Of a stretch of DNA of 64,000 nt, positions 27,908 through 36,525 are shown piece after piece. A model generated the notes under the pieces. It was not told the origin of the DNA. It did no database searches and saw only the letters and a program-made list of their open reading frames with translations. Each line of letters begins with the position of its first letter. The stretch's first letter is position 1. Made by a program: the position numbers and the translations under genes. Source of the stretch: Aromatoleum aromaticum EbN1 (GTDB lineage: Bacteria; Pseudomonadota; Gammaproteobacteria; Burkholderiales; Rhodocyclaceae); assembly GCF_000025965.1 (NCBI RefSeq), contig NC_006513.1, positions 620,001-684,000 on the forward strand, written 5' to 3'.

Positions 27908-28870
27908 GTGCGGCCTGGGCCTCGTCGACATCCTGTGCTCCCTTTCGCCGCGCTGTGCGCGGCGATGCTGCTGATGCTCGCGCTGACAGGCTGCGCGGTC
28001 CAGGCGCCGCGGCTGCTCGGCCACCCGCCGCCCGACCTGCCACGGCAGGTCGAGCTGGTGAAGACGCCGTTCTTCCCGCAGCTGGAACTCCAGTGCGGAC
28101 CGGCTGCGCTGGCGACGGCGCTATCGGCGAACGGTCCCATGATCCGGCCGCAAGCGCTCGTCGACGAGGTGTTCCTGCCCGGTCGCGAAGGGTCGCTGCA
28201 GCTCGAGATGCTCGCCGGGGCGCGACGCCACGGCATGGTCGCGACGCTGCTGCCGGGTTCGCTCGAAGCGGTGATGCGCGAGACCGCAGCGGGCCATCCG
28301 GTGGTCGTGCTGCAGAACCTCGGCCTGTCATGGGCGCCGACCTGGCACTACGCGGTCGTGATCGGCTATGACCTCGACGCGGCGATCTTCGTACTGCGCT
28401 CCGGCACGAGCGAGCGCCTCGAACTCGCGTTCCGCACTTTCGAACACACTTGGGACCGGTCACAACGCTGGGCCTTCGTCGCGCTGCCTCCCGGCAGGCT
28501 ACCGGCCACGGCGACCGAGGACGAAGCGACGCGCGCGCTCGTCGCATTCGAACGCAATGCTCCGCCCGATGCCGCCGCGCGAGCCTACGCCGCCGCTCTC
28601 GCGCGCTGGCCCGACAGCCTGGTGCTGGCGATGGGTCTCGGCAACGCGCGCCATGCAGCCGGCGACAAGGCCGGCGCCGAACAGGCGTTCCGCGACGCCG
28701 CTGCCCGCCACGATTCGGCCGCGGCATGGAACAACCACGCTTCAGTGCTGCTTGAACTCGGACGACGGGATGAAGCGAGACGCGCCGCGCAGCGCGCAGT
28801 CGAGCTTGGCGGCCCGCTGCGCGAAGCCGCGCTCACGACGCTGCGTGCAATCGATCGACAGGAGCGATAG
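27908..28870 (+). CDS. PA2778-like lipoprotein, C39-type cysteine peptidase with TPR
   Basis: The 320-residue product has a lipoprotein signal ending in ALTGC (C29), then a papain-like C39 segment with the likely nucleophile in LQCGPAALATAL and the histidine in WHYAVVIGYD, and a C-terminal tetratricopeptide region (NNHASVLLELGRRDEARRAAQRAVEL). It is predicted to sit in the membrane facing the periplasm. Start is uncertain: GTG at 27908 gives a basic n-region; GTG at 27935 is possible. Its substrate is unknown; the upstream PA2779-like protein is the obvious partner. Confidence 0.85.
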   Translation: MRPGPRRHPVLPFAALCAAMLLMLALTGCAVQAPRLLGHPPPDLPRQVELVKTPFFPQLELQCGPAALATALSANGPMIRPQALVDEVFLPGREGSLQLEMLAGARRHGMVATLLPGSLEAVMRETAAGHPVVVLQNLGLSWAPTWHYAVVIGYDLDAAIFVLRSGTSERLELAFRTFEHTWDRSQRWAFVALPPGRLPATATEDEATRALVAFERNAPPDAAARAYAAALARWPDSLVLAMGLGNARHAAGDKAGAEQAFRDAAARHDSAAAWNNHASVLLELGRRDEARRAAQRAVELGGPLREAALTTLRAIDRQER

Positions 28871-28919
28871 CATGGGTCCGAATCAGTACGCAAAACACAA
28901 CAACACGTAGAGGTCATGA

Positions 28920-29618
28920 ATGATGAAAACAGCCCTTCTTGCCACCGTCACGACGCTGCTGATCGCCGGTTGCGCCCAGAACCCCTACTATGGCGACACC
29001 GCGAAAACCGCCCGCGGAGCGACGATCGGTGCCGGTGCCGGCGCGGTGCTGGGCAGCGTCGTCTCGGGATCGGGTGATCGCACCAAAGGCGGCCTGATCG
29101 GCGCGGCCGTCGGCGCGACGGTCGGCGGCCTGATCGGCCGCCAGATGGACAAGCAGGAAGCGGAACTGCGCGAGCAGATGGCGGGCACCGGCGTCGAGGT
29201 CCAGCGCCAAGGCGACACGATCCGTCTGCAGGCCCCGGAGAACATCACGTTCGACACGAACCGCGCGGACATCAAGCCGCAGTTCCAGCCGGTGCTGGGC
29301 CAGCTCGCGCAGAGCATCCAGCAGTATCCGGACACCGTCATCCAGGTCGAAGGACACACCGACTCCGTCGGCTCCGCGAGCTACAACCAGACGTTGTCCG
29401 AGAACCGTGCCGGCGCGGTGCGCAGCTACCTGATCCAGCGCGGCGTTGACGCGAACCGGCTGGCGGCAGTGGGCTATGGCCTGACGCGGCCCGTTGCCGA
29501 CAACAGCACCGCAGCCGGGCGCGCGCAGAACCGGCGCGTCGAAATGCTGATCGTCCCGGCGCAGCAGTCGACCCAGCAACAACCGGCCCAGCAACCGCAG
29601 CAAACCCCGCGTTACTGA
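28920..29618 (+). CDS. OmpA-family lipoprotein with a glycine zipper
   Basis: The 232-residue product has a lipobox (LLIAGC, C18), a glycine-zipper stretch (GATIGAGAGAVLGSVV and GGLIGAAVGATVGG) and a C-terminal OmpA-type peptidoglycan-binding domain (IQVEGHTDSVGSASYN, LSENRAGAV, GYGLTRPVADN, NRRVEM). Such proteins tether the outer membrane to the cell wall. The tail is glutamine/proline-rich. GAGG lies before two consecutive ATGs at 28920 and 28923. It follows the PA2778-like gene by 49 bases and may share its transcript. Confidence 0.92.
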   Translation: MMKTALLATVTTLLIAGCAQNPYYGDTAKTARGATIGAGAGAVLGSVVSGSGDRTKGGLIGAAVGATVGGLIGRQMDKQEAELREQMAGTGVEVQRQGDTIRLQAPENITFDTNRADIKPQFQPVLGQLAQSIQQYPDTVIQVEGHTDSVGSASYNQTLSENRAGAVRSYLIQRGVDANRLAAVGYGLTRPVADNSTAAGRAQNRRVEMLIVPAQQSTQQQPAQQPQQTPRY

Positions 29619-29682
29619 TACTGAATCCGCGTAGCCTTGTCGCCGGGCGTCGTCGGACGTCCGGCACCGCGGAGCTTCCGCG

Positions 29683-31035
29683 ATGCCTGCAGGATGGGTA
29701 CTCTTGCACAATCCTGCGGCTCATCCCCTCATCATGCCCCTGTTCGAAGAACACCCCCAGCGCCGCGCGCTGAACGACGAAGTTCACTCGCGCCCGCCGG
29801 TGCCGCTCAATACGCCGGAGCTCGTCAGCTACCTCGCCTTCCTCCACGTCGACGGCAGCGCCGATCTCGAGCCCGCGCACCTTCACCAGCTCGCCGCGCA
29901 ACTCGGCCTGCCGGAGCCGGGCACCGACACCGGCCACGTATCGCTGGAGCTTGGCGAATTTCGCCTCAGCTGGGAACGGCACAGCGAATTCTCGAGCTAT
30001 ACGTTTTTCCGCCACGTCCCCGGCACCGGCGATGGCGATGGCGCCGATCCTGCGCTGCTGACGGTTCCCGCCGGGTGGCGCAAGGGCATCCCGGGTCAGC
30101 TGATCGTCGCCACTCAGGTCGAAGTGCGCGATGCGGACGAGGTTCCGCCGGAAACGATCATTGCCCAGGAGGGCCATGACTTCACCCCGACCGTCGCGTC
30201 GCAGATCGCCGGCGGCGCGGGATGGGTGCTGACCGACTTCCGCATCGTCGATGGTTTTTCGCGCTTCGTCGTCTTCAACCGCTCGCTGACGCCGCGGCAG
30301 GCCGGCCGCAGCGTCCAGCGGCTCGTCGAGATCGAAACCTATCGCGTCATGGCGCTGCTCGCGTTCCCCGTCGCGAAAGACGTCGGTCGGCTGCTCGCGC
30401 GCGCCGAGGGGGAACTCGCCGACCTGATGGACAATATGGGCAATTCGACCTCGACCGACGACGAACGCCACGTCCTGAACCGGCTGACCCGCCTCGCCGC
30501 CGAAGTCGAGCGCTCCGTCGCGCGCACGACGTTTCGCTTCGGTGCCGCCGCCGCGTATTACCAGCTGGTACGCCAGCGCATCGAGGACCTGCGCGAAGTC
30601 CGTCTCGACGGCTACCCGCCGATCCGCGAGTTCATGGACCGCCGGCTCGCTCCGGCAATCGCGACCTGCGCGACCATGGCTCGCCGGCAGGAAGACCTGT
30701 CGGGCCGCATCGCGCGCAATTCGCAGCTGCTGCGCACGCGTGTCGACATCGAGATCGAGCGGCAGAACCAGGAACTTCTCGCGCAGATGAACCGGCGCGC
30801 GAAGCTGCAGCTGCGGCTGCAGGAGACGGTCGAAGGCCTGTCGGTCGTCGCGATCACGTATTACGCGTCGCAGCTCGTGCAATACCTCGCGAAAGGTGGC
30901 AAGGACTACCTCGCCCCGGCGACCCCGGAAGTCATCACCGCAGTGTCGATCCCGATCATCGCCGGCCTGGTCGCGCTCGGCCTGCGCCGCATGCGCCGCC
31001 AGCTTGCCGCCGAAGAGGCAGTGCCGGGCCACTGA
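29683..31035 (+). CDS. DUF3422 family membrane-anchored protein
   Basis: The 450-residue product has the DUF3422 N-terminal signature RALNDEVHSRPPVPL, SWERHSEFSSYTF and WVLTDFRIVDGFSRF, a long helical region and a C-terminal pair of membrane segments (GLSVVAITYYASQLVQYLA and ITAVSIPIIAGLVALGL). Topology suggests a large cytosolic domain anchored to the inner membrane. Function is unknown. ATG at 29683 has GGAG nine bases upstream; ATG at 29734, which would begin MPLFEEHPQ, is a possible shorter start. Confidence 0.86.
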   Translation: MPAGWVLLHNPAAHPLIMPLFEEHPQRRALNDEVHSRPPVPLNTPELVSYLAFLHVDGSADLEPAHLHQLAAQLGLPEPGTDTGHVSLELGEFRLSWERHSEFSSYTFFRHVPGTGDGDGADPALLTVPAGWRKGIPGQLIVATQVEVRDADEVPPETIIAQEGHDFTPTVASQIAGGAGWVLTDFRIVDGFSRFVVFNRSLTPRQAGRSVQRLVEIETYRVMALLAFPVAKDVGRLLARAEGELADLMDNMGNSTSTDDERHVLNRLTRLAAEVERSVARTTFRFGAAAAYYQLVRQRIEDLREVRLDGYPPIREFMDRRLAPAIATCATMARRQEDLSGRIARNSQLLRTRVDIEIERQNQELLAQMNRRAKLQLRLQETVEGLSVVAITYYASQLVQYLAKGGKDYLAPATPEVITAVSIPIIAGLVALGLRRMRRQLAAEEAVPGH

Positions 31036-31075
31036 GCGGGCGCGGCGCGGTGAGCGGCGGCCGGACAAGCTGGCC

Positions 31076-31081
31076 TATAAT
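31076..31081 (+). promoter_or_regulatory. TATAAT -10 element for purC
   Basis: A perfect TATAAT at 31076-31081 lies 14 bases before the purC ATG at 31096, predicting a start near 31088 and a leader of only about 8 bases. No good -35 hexamer is visible. Confidence 0.5.
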
Positions 31082-31095
31082 CGCGTTTTGCCTGA

Positions 31096-32043
31096 ATGAG
31101 TCCGATCGTGGCCCAACCCCTGTTCGAATCCACCATCAAGAGCCTGCCGTTGCTCGGTCGCGGCAAGGTCCGCGACATCTACGCCGTCGATGCCGACAAG
31201 CTGCTGATCGTCACCAGCGACCGGCTGTCCGCATTCGACGTGATCCTGCCGGACCCGATTCCCGACAAGGGGCGCGTGCTGACCGCGATGGCCGCGTTCT
31301 GGTTCGCACGCCTCGGCCACATCGTGCCGAACCAGCTCACCGGCATCGACCCCGAATCGGTCGTCGCCAGCGACGAGCGCGACCAGGTGCGCGGCCGCTC
31401 GCTCGTCGTCAAGCGACTCAAGCCGCTGCCGATCGAGGCCGTCGTGCGCGGCTACGTGATCGGCTCGGGCTGGAAGGACTACCAGGACACCGGCGCGATC
31501 TGCGGCATCAGGCTGCCCGCAGGGCTCGCGCAGGCGGCGAAGCTGCCGTCGCCGATCTTCACCCCGGCGTCGAAAGCCGACGTCGGCGACCATGACGAAA
31601 ACATCTCGTTCGCCGCAGCCCAGACGCGCTGCGCCGCCGAGCTGACCGGTCTCCTGGCCGGCAGCGGCACGAACGGCGCCCGTCTCGCCACCGAGGCGCG
31701 GGATGCGGCAATCACGCTGTACGTCGAAGCGGCAAACTATGCCGCCGGGCGCGGCATCATCATCGCAGACACGAAGTTCGAGTTCGGCATCGATTCCGCA
31801 GGCACGCTGCATCTCATCGACGAGGCGTTGACGCCGGACTCGTCGCGTTTCTGGCCGGCCGACAGCTACCGCGAAGGCATCAGCCCACCGAGCTACGACA
31901 AGCAGTACGTGCGCGATTACCTCGAGACGCTGACGTGGGGCAAGAAAGCGCCCGGCCCGCACCTGCCGGCCGACGTCATCGCAAAGACCGCGGCGAAGTA
32001 CCGCGAAGCGTTCGAGCGCCTCACCGGACAGTCGCTGGCCTGA
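31096..32043 (+). CDS. purC: Phosphoribosylaminoimidazole-succinocarboxamide synthase
   Basis: Joins aspartate to CAIR in de novo purine synthesis (SAICAR synthetase). The 315-residue product has [37 protein letters not shown] and [10 protein letters not shown], and the [13 protein letters not shown] motif; this is the long, plant/proteobacterial type, about 300 residues. ATG at 31096 and GTG at 31108 are both possible; the latter starts at the usual family N terminus. The predicted leader is very short because TATAAT lies so close. purH-purD are elsewhere in the window. Confidence 0.96.
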   Translation: MSPIVAQPLFESTIKSLPLLGRGKVRDIYAVDADKLLIVTSDRLSAFDVILPDPIPDKGRVLTAMAAFWFARLGHIVPNQLTGIDPESVVASDERDQVRGRSLVVKRLKPLPIEAVVRGYVIGSGWKDYQDTGAICGIRLPAGLAQAAKLPSPIFTPASKADVGDHDENISFAAAQTRCAAELTGLLAGSGTNGARLATEARDAAITLYVEAANYAAGRGIIIADTKFEFGIDSAGTLHLIDEALTPDSSRFWPADSYREGISPPSYDKQYVRDYLETLTWGKKAPGPHLPADVIAKTAAKYREAFERLTGQSLA

Positions 32044-32311
32044 ACGACACGACTCCCGACGACAGGCCGGACCGGTAGCCCCCGCATCGCGGACAGAAAA
32101 GCACCGCACTTTCCGTCGTATTTTCTGCCGGCCGGGCGACGCTCCTCTCCCTCGCCGGCAACACACGCAGGAACACCGGCGGCATCGGGGCCAGGATCGC
32201 ACAGCAACCAGCCGGTGAACCGGTCGCGGCAGCTGCCGGTCGCGAACTTGCCGCCGTCGCCTCTCTCTAATTTGCGTCGCGGGGCCCGCACCGCCGGCAA
32301 AAGGAGCGGGC

Positions 32312-33118
32312 ATGAACTCCGCACGTCCTGTTCCGGAGGAGGCCGTCATGGACAAGCCGCATGGTGTGCTGGATCGACATTTCCAGCGAGCTCAGGTGCG
32401 CCGGGTCGACAGCGCACGGCCTTTCGTGTGGCTGCGCAGGGGCTGGGCCGACATGCGCGACAACCTGGCGGCAAGCCTGAGCTACGGCCTGCTGTTCGCC
32501 GCCGCCGGTTCATTCATCCTCGGTTATGCGACCGGCCTGCCGCATCTGTTCACGGCAGCGATTTCCGGTTTCTTTCTCGTCGGCCCGGTCGCCGCAGCCG
32601 GCTTGTACGAGATTTCGCGGCGCCACGACAACGGTGAACCGGCCAGCTTCATCGATTCGCTGCGCGGGTTGAGCACACATGCCGATCACCTGCTGTATTT
32701 CGGCGCCTTCCTCGCTTTCGTGCTGCTCGGCTGGGAACGCCTGTCGGCGATCCTGTTCGCGTCGTTCTACCCCGAGGACGCGAGCGGTCTGGGCAGCTTT
32801 TTCCTGGACGTGTTCCTGACGGGCGCTTCCGCCTCGTTCGTCGTGTGGTATCTGGTCATCGGCGGCGCGATCGCGGCCCTGGTCTTCGCGCTGTCGGCGG
32901 TGTCGGTGCCGATGCTGATGGACCGCGACACCGATGTCGTCACGGCGATGGTCGCGAGCGCCCGCGCAGTGGGCATAAACTTCGGTCCGATGGCACTGTG
33001 GGCGCTGATCATCGTCGTGTTGATCACCATCGGTTTCGCGACGATGGCCGGCATGATCCTGCTGCTGCCGCTGCTCGGCCATGCCAGCTGGCATGCCTAC
33101 AAGGATCTCGTCGAGTAA
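32312..33118 (+). CDS. DUF2189 integral membrane protein
   Basis: The 268-residue product has an N-terminal cytosolic arm (RAQVRRVDSARPFVWLRRGW) followed by about six hydrophobic segments, including LSYGLLFAAAGSFILGYA, FLVGPVAAAGLYEISRR, FGAFLAFVLLGWERL and ALIIVVLITIGFATMAGMI. The arrangement matches DUF2189, a proteobacterial inner-membrane family of unknown function sometimes near oxidase genes. Two ATGs in frame each have a good ribosome site: 32312 (AAGGAG, 5 bases away) and 32348 (GGAGGA, 7 bases away), so two products are possible. The 268-base gap after purC holds no visible gene. Confidence 0.85.
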   Translation: MNSARPVPEEAVMDKPHGVLDRHFQRAQVRRVDSARPFVWLRRGWADMRDNLAASLSYGLLFAAAGSFILGYATGLPHLFTAAISGFFLVGPVAAAGLYEISRRHDNGEPASFIDSLRGLSTHADHLLYFGAFLAFVLLGWERLSAILFASFYPEDASGLGSFFLDVFLTGASASFVVWYLVIGGAIAALVFALSAVSVPMLMDRDTDVVTAMVASARAVGINFGPMALWALIIVVLITIGFATMAGMILLLPLLGHASWHAYKDLVE

Positions 33119-33179
33119 TGCCCGTGCTGCCCCGGCCGCAAGGGCCTGCGGTCGGAAAACCGCGCAGCGGCAATGCGGT

Positions 33180-33185
33180 TAGAAT
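33180..33185 (+). promoter_or_regulatory. Candidate -10 element for prlC
   Basis: TAGAAT at 33180-33185, followed by GCG, lies 73 bases before the prlC ATG. It is identical in nine bases to the fba element at 23763. No clear -35 is seen. Confidence 0.4.
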
Positions 33186-33257
33186 GCGATACGTGCTCCA
33201 GCGCCCCTTTCTCCTGTCTTTCCTCCCGTCCTCCTCCCAGCCTGCCGGAGAATCCCC

Positions 33258-35315
33258 ATGCCCAATCCCCTCCTTGATTTTTCGGCGCTGCCGCGCTTCG
33301 ACGACATCCGCCCGGAGCATGTCGCGCCGGCAATCCGCCAGCTCATCGACGAGAACCGCGCGCTGATCGCGGAGCTCGTCGCCGACCCCGCGCCGCCGAC
33401 CTGGGCGAACTTCGTCACGCCGATGACCGAGGAAGGCGAGCGACTCGGTCGCGCGTGGGGCATCGTCGGCCATCTGCACAGCGTCATGGACGTGCCCGAA
33501 TGGCGCGAAGCCTACAACGCGATGCTGCCCGAGGTGTCGAGCTTCTATGCCGAAGTCGGGCAGAACCTCGAGCTGTTCGAGAAATACCGGCTGCTGCACG
33601 ACAGCGCCGAATACGACATGCTGTCTCCGGCGCGCCAGCGCATCATCGACCACGAGCTGCGCGACTTCCGCCTGTCGGGCGCCGAGCTGCCGGACGCCGA
33701 CAAGCCGCGCTTCAAGGAAATCCAGGAAGAGCAGTCGGCGCTCGCGGCGAAATTTTCCGAGAACCTGCTCGACGCCACCAACGCCCACACCGAATGGATC
33801 GAGGACGAAGCGGAGCTCGCCGGACTGCCGGACGATGCGATCGCCGCGGCGCGCGCGGCCGCCGAACGCGACGGCAAGCCGGGGTGGAAATTCACGCTGC
33901 AGATGCCCGCCTACCTGCCGGTGATGCAGTACGCCGACAACCGCGAACTGCGCGCACGAATGTATCGCGCGTATGCGACACGCGCGTCGGAACAGGGCAG
34001 GCCGGAGCTCGACAACGGGCCGCTGATCGGCCGCATCCTCGCTCTGCGCGCCGAAGAGGCGAAGATGCTCGGGTACCGCAACTTCGCCGAAGTGTCGCTC
34101 GTGCCGAAGATGGCCGAAACGCCCGACGAGGTGCTCGCCTTCCTGCGCGAGCTGGCGACGAAAGCCAAGCCGTTCGCCGAGCGCGATCTCGCCGAACTGC
34201 AAGCTTTCGCCCGCACGGAACTGGGCCTCGATCCGCTCGAGCCGTGGGACATCGGTTATGCGTCGGAAAAACTGCGCCAGGCCCGTTACGCGTTCTCGGA
34301 CCAGGAAGTGAAACAGTACTTCCCCGAGCCGAAAGTGCTCGAAGGCCTGTTCGGCGTGATCCGCACGCTGTATGGCGTCGACATCGTCGCCGACAACGCG
34401 CCGCTGTGGGATGCGGGCGCACATTTCTTCCGCATCGACCGGGACGGCGCGACGCTGGGACATTTCTACCTCGACCTGCACGCGCGCAAGACCAAGCGCG
34501 GCGGCGCATGGATGGACTCGGCGAGGAGCCGCTACGTCGGTCCGCGCGGCACGCAGACGCCGGTCGCGTACCTCGTATGCAACTTCCCCGGCCCGGTGGG
34601 AGGAAAGCCTCCGACCTTCACGCACGACGACGTGCTGACGCTGTTCCACGAATGCGGCCACGGCCTGCATCACCTGCTGACGCAGATCGACGACCTCGCG
34701 GTATCGGGCATCCACGGCGTCGAATGGGACGCCGTCGAACTGCCGAGCCAGTTCATGGAGAACTTCTGCTGGGAATGGGACGTGCTCTGCGGCATGACTT
34801 CGCATGTCGACACCGGGGCCCCGCTGCCACGCGAACTCTTCGACAAGATGATCGCGGCGAAGAACTTCCAGAGCGGCATGCAGACGGTGCGACAGCTCGA
34901 ATTCTCGATGTTCGACCTGCGTCTGCACAGCGAGGTCGACGCGTCGGCCGGACCGGTTCCGGTCGAGCGCGTCATGGAGCTGCTCGACGAAGTGCGGCGC
35001 GAAGTCGCGGTGATGATCCCGCCGCCCTGGCACCGCTTCCCGCACAGCTTCTCGCACATCTTCGCCGGCGGCTACGGGGCCGGGTATTACAGCTACAAAT
35101 GGGCTGAAGTGCTGTCGGCCGACGCGTTCGCGGCGTTCGAGGAAGCGGGCGCGGGGAAAGGGACGTTGCTGGACCGTGAAACGGGGGAACGCTTCTGGCG
35201 CGAAATCCTCGCTGTCGGAGGCAGCCGCCCGGCGCTCGAATCATTCAAGGCTTTCCGCGGCCGCGAACCGCGCGTCGATGCGCTGCTGCGGCACAACGGC
35301 ATGGTGAGCGCATGA
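33258..35315 (+). CDS. prlC: Oligopeptidase A (M3 family zinc metallopeptidase)
   Basis: Cytosolic thimet-type peptidase that degrades short peptides, including cleaved signal peptides. The 685-residue product contains the zinc motif FHECGHGLHH at about residues 463-472 and the downstream glutamate region GVEWDAVELPSQF, with the usual M3 helical N-terminal domain and the C-terminal HIFAGGYGAGYYSYKWAEV. Length matches PrlC/OpdA. AATCCCC precedes the ATG, without a strong Shine-Dalgarno. The gene upstream is a DUF2189 membrane protein on the same strand. Confidence 0.95.
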   Translation: MPNPLLDFSALPRFDDIRPEHVAPAIRQLIDENRALIAELVADPAPPTWANFVTPMTEEGERLGRAWGIVGHLHSVMDVPEWREAYNAMLPEVSSFYAEVGQNLELFEKYRLLHDSAEYDMLSPARQRIIDHELRDFRLSGAELPDADKPRFKEIQEEQSALAAKFSENLLDATNAHTEWIEDEAELAGLPDDAIAAARAAAERDGKPGWKFTLQMPAYLPVMQYADNRELRARMYRAYATRASEQGRPELDNGPLIGRILALRAEEAKMLGYRNFAEVSLVPKMAETPDEVLAFLRELATKAKPFAERDLAELQAFARTELGLDPLEPWDIGYASEKLRQARYAFSDQEVKQYFPEPKVLEGLFGVIRTLYGVDIVADNAPLWDAGAHFFRIDRDGATLGHFYLDLHARKTKRGGAWMDSARSRYVGPRGTQTPVAYLVCNFPGPVGGKPPTFTHDDVLTLFHECGHGLHHLLTQIDDLAVSGIHGVEWDAVELPSQFMENFCWEWDVLCGMTSHVDTGAPLPRELFDKMIAAKNFQSGMQTVRQLEFSMFDLRLHSEVDASAGPVPVERVMELLDEVRREVAVMIPPPWHRFPHSFSHIFAGGYGAGYYSYKWAEVLSADAFAAFEEAGAGKGTLLDRETGERFWREILAVGGSRPALESFKAFRGREPRVDALLRHNGMVSA

Positions 35316-35329
35316 CCCGCGCGCGAGAG

Positions 35330-35509
35330 TCACAGATGGGAGGCAGCCCCCTCCAGGACGCGCCGCTGCACATGCAGCGGGACGCCACGTTCGGTCATGT
35401 TCATCTGCGCGTTCGCGTGGTCGCCACCTCGGGCAAGATAATCCATGATTGCCCCGACGAACTGGCGCATGGCCCAATCGACACGCATTTCCAATCCACT
35501 GAATGCCAT
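35330..35509 (-). CDS. Unknown 59-residue protein
   Basis: An open frame of 60 codons begins MAFSGLEMRVDWAMRQF and includes GAIMDYLARGGDHANA and ends VLEGAASHL. It has AAGGGGG 6 bases before the ATG, and the composition is protein-like (predicted amphipathic helices with few low-complexity stretches). I do not recognise the family. It is convergent with prlC (stop-to-stop gap of 14 bases) and divergent from xth; a palindrome and direct repeats lie just upstream. It is too short for many gene-finding cutoffs and could be missed. Confidence 0.6.
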   Translation of the reverse strand: MAFSGLEMRVDWAMRQFVGAIMDYLARGGDHANAQMNMTERGVPLHVQRRVLEGAASHL

Positions 35510-35522
35510 CGTCGCCCCCTTT

Positions 35523-35560
35523 CATGACGAAATGCGTGAATGCGCATGACGACATGTCGT
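35523..35560. promoter_or_regulatory. Operator-like repeats upstream of the 59-residue gene
   Basis: CATGACGA occurs at 35523-35530 and again at 35545-35552, starts 22 bases apart (two helix turns). Overlapping the second copy is a perfect 12-bp palindrome, ACGACATGTCGT, at 35549-35560. The element lies in the divergent gap between the 59-residue gene and xth. The binding protein is unknown. Confidence 0.4.
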
Positions 35561-35730
35561 AGCCTCCCGGGAGCCAAAGCCAGTTTTATGCCACGTGCAG
35601 GACACGACGTGGATACAATGAATTGCAGCGGGCACCGGGAGGGCGGCGGGCCTCGTCGTCACATGGTGTAAGAATTTCCGACACCCCCGCTCCGGCTGAA
35701 CTGTTCAATCCCCACGCCACCCTGCATACG

Positions 35731-36492
35731 ATGAAAATCGCCACCTGGAACGTAAACTCCCTCAAGGTCCGCCTGCCCCACGTGCTCGACTGGCTCGCGG
35801 CCAACCGGCCCGACGTGCTGTGCCTGCAGGAACTCAAGCTCGAGGACAAGTCGTTTCCGAGCGCCGAAATCGAAGCGGCCGGCTACCACGCAGCATTCAG
35901 CGGCCAGAAGACCTACAACGGCGTGGCGATACTGAGCCGCTCTGCGCTCGCCGGCATCGGCCACGGCATCCCGGGTTTCGATGACGAACAGAAACGCGTG
36001 CTCGCGGCGACGGTGAACGGCGTGCGCGTGATCTGCGGGTATTTCCCGAACGGACAGGCGGTTGGCTCGGAGAAATTCGCGTACAAGCTGCGCTGGCTCG
36101 CGGCCCTGACGGAGTGGCTGCGCGAAGAACTCAAGGCGCATCAGCGGCTGGTGCTGACGGGCGACTTCAACATCGCTCCCGAAGACCGCGACGCCCATCC
36201 GGACTGGAAGGACGAGATCCACGTCTCACCTGCCGAGCGCGCCGCTTTCGCCGCGCTGACCGGGCTCGGCCTGGCCGACGCTTATCGTCTTTTTCCGCAG
36301 GACGACAAGAGCTTTTCGTGGTGGGACTACCGCATGGGCGCTTTCCGGCGCAACTTCGGCCTGCGCATCGACCACATCCTGCTGTCGCCGGCGCTGCGCG
36401 ATGTGTGCTGCGCGTGTACGATCGACAAGGCACCGCGCAAGCTCGAACGCCCGTCCGACCACGCTCCGGTGATCGCCGAACTCGAGTTGTAG
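35731..36492 (+). CDS. xth: Exodeoxyribonuclease III
   Basis: Apurinic/apyrimidinic endonuclease and 3'-5' exonuclease of base excision repair. The 253-residue product begins MKIATWNVNSLKVRLPHV, followed by VLCLQELKLED, YNGVAILSR, GDFNIAPEDRD, SWWDYRMGAF and the C-terminal RPSDHAPVIAEL, the full Mg-dependent AP endonuclease set. ATG at 35731 starts exactly at the first strand; the frame is open upstream but that part is leader. A Crp/Fnr gene follows 33 bases later. Confidence 0.96.
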   Translation: MKIATWNVNSLKVRLPHVLDWLAANRPDVLCLQELKLEDKSFPSAEIEAAGYHAAFSGQKTYNGVAILSRSALAGIGHGIPGFDDEQKRVLAATVNGVRVICGYFPNGQAVGSEKFAYKLRWLAALTEWLREELKAHQRLVLTGDFNIAPEDRDAHPDWKDEIHVSPAERAAFAALTGLGLADAYRLFPQDDKSFSWWDYRMGAFRRNFGLRIDHILLSPALRDVCCACTIDKAPRKLERPSDHAPVIAELEL

Positions 36493-36525
36493 CCCCATCG
36501 CCGCAGCGCGCGACGGAAGACGACG

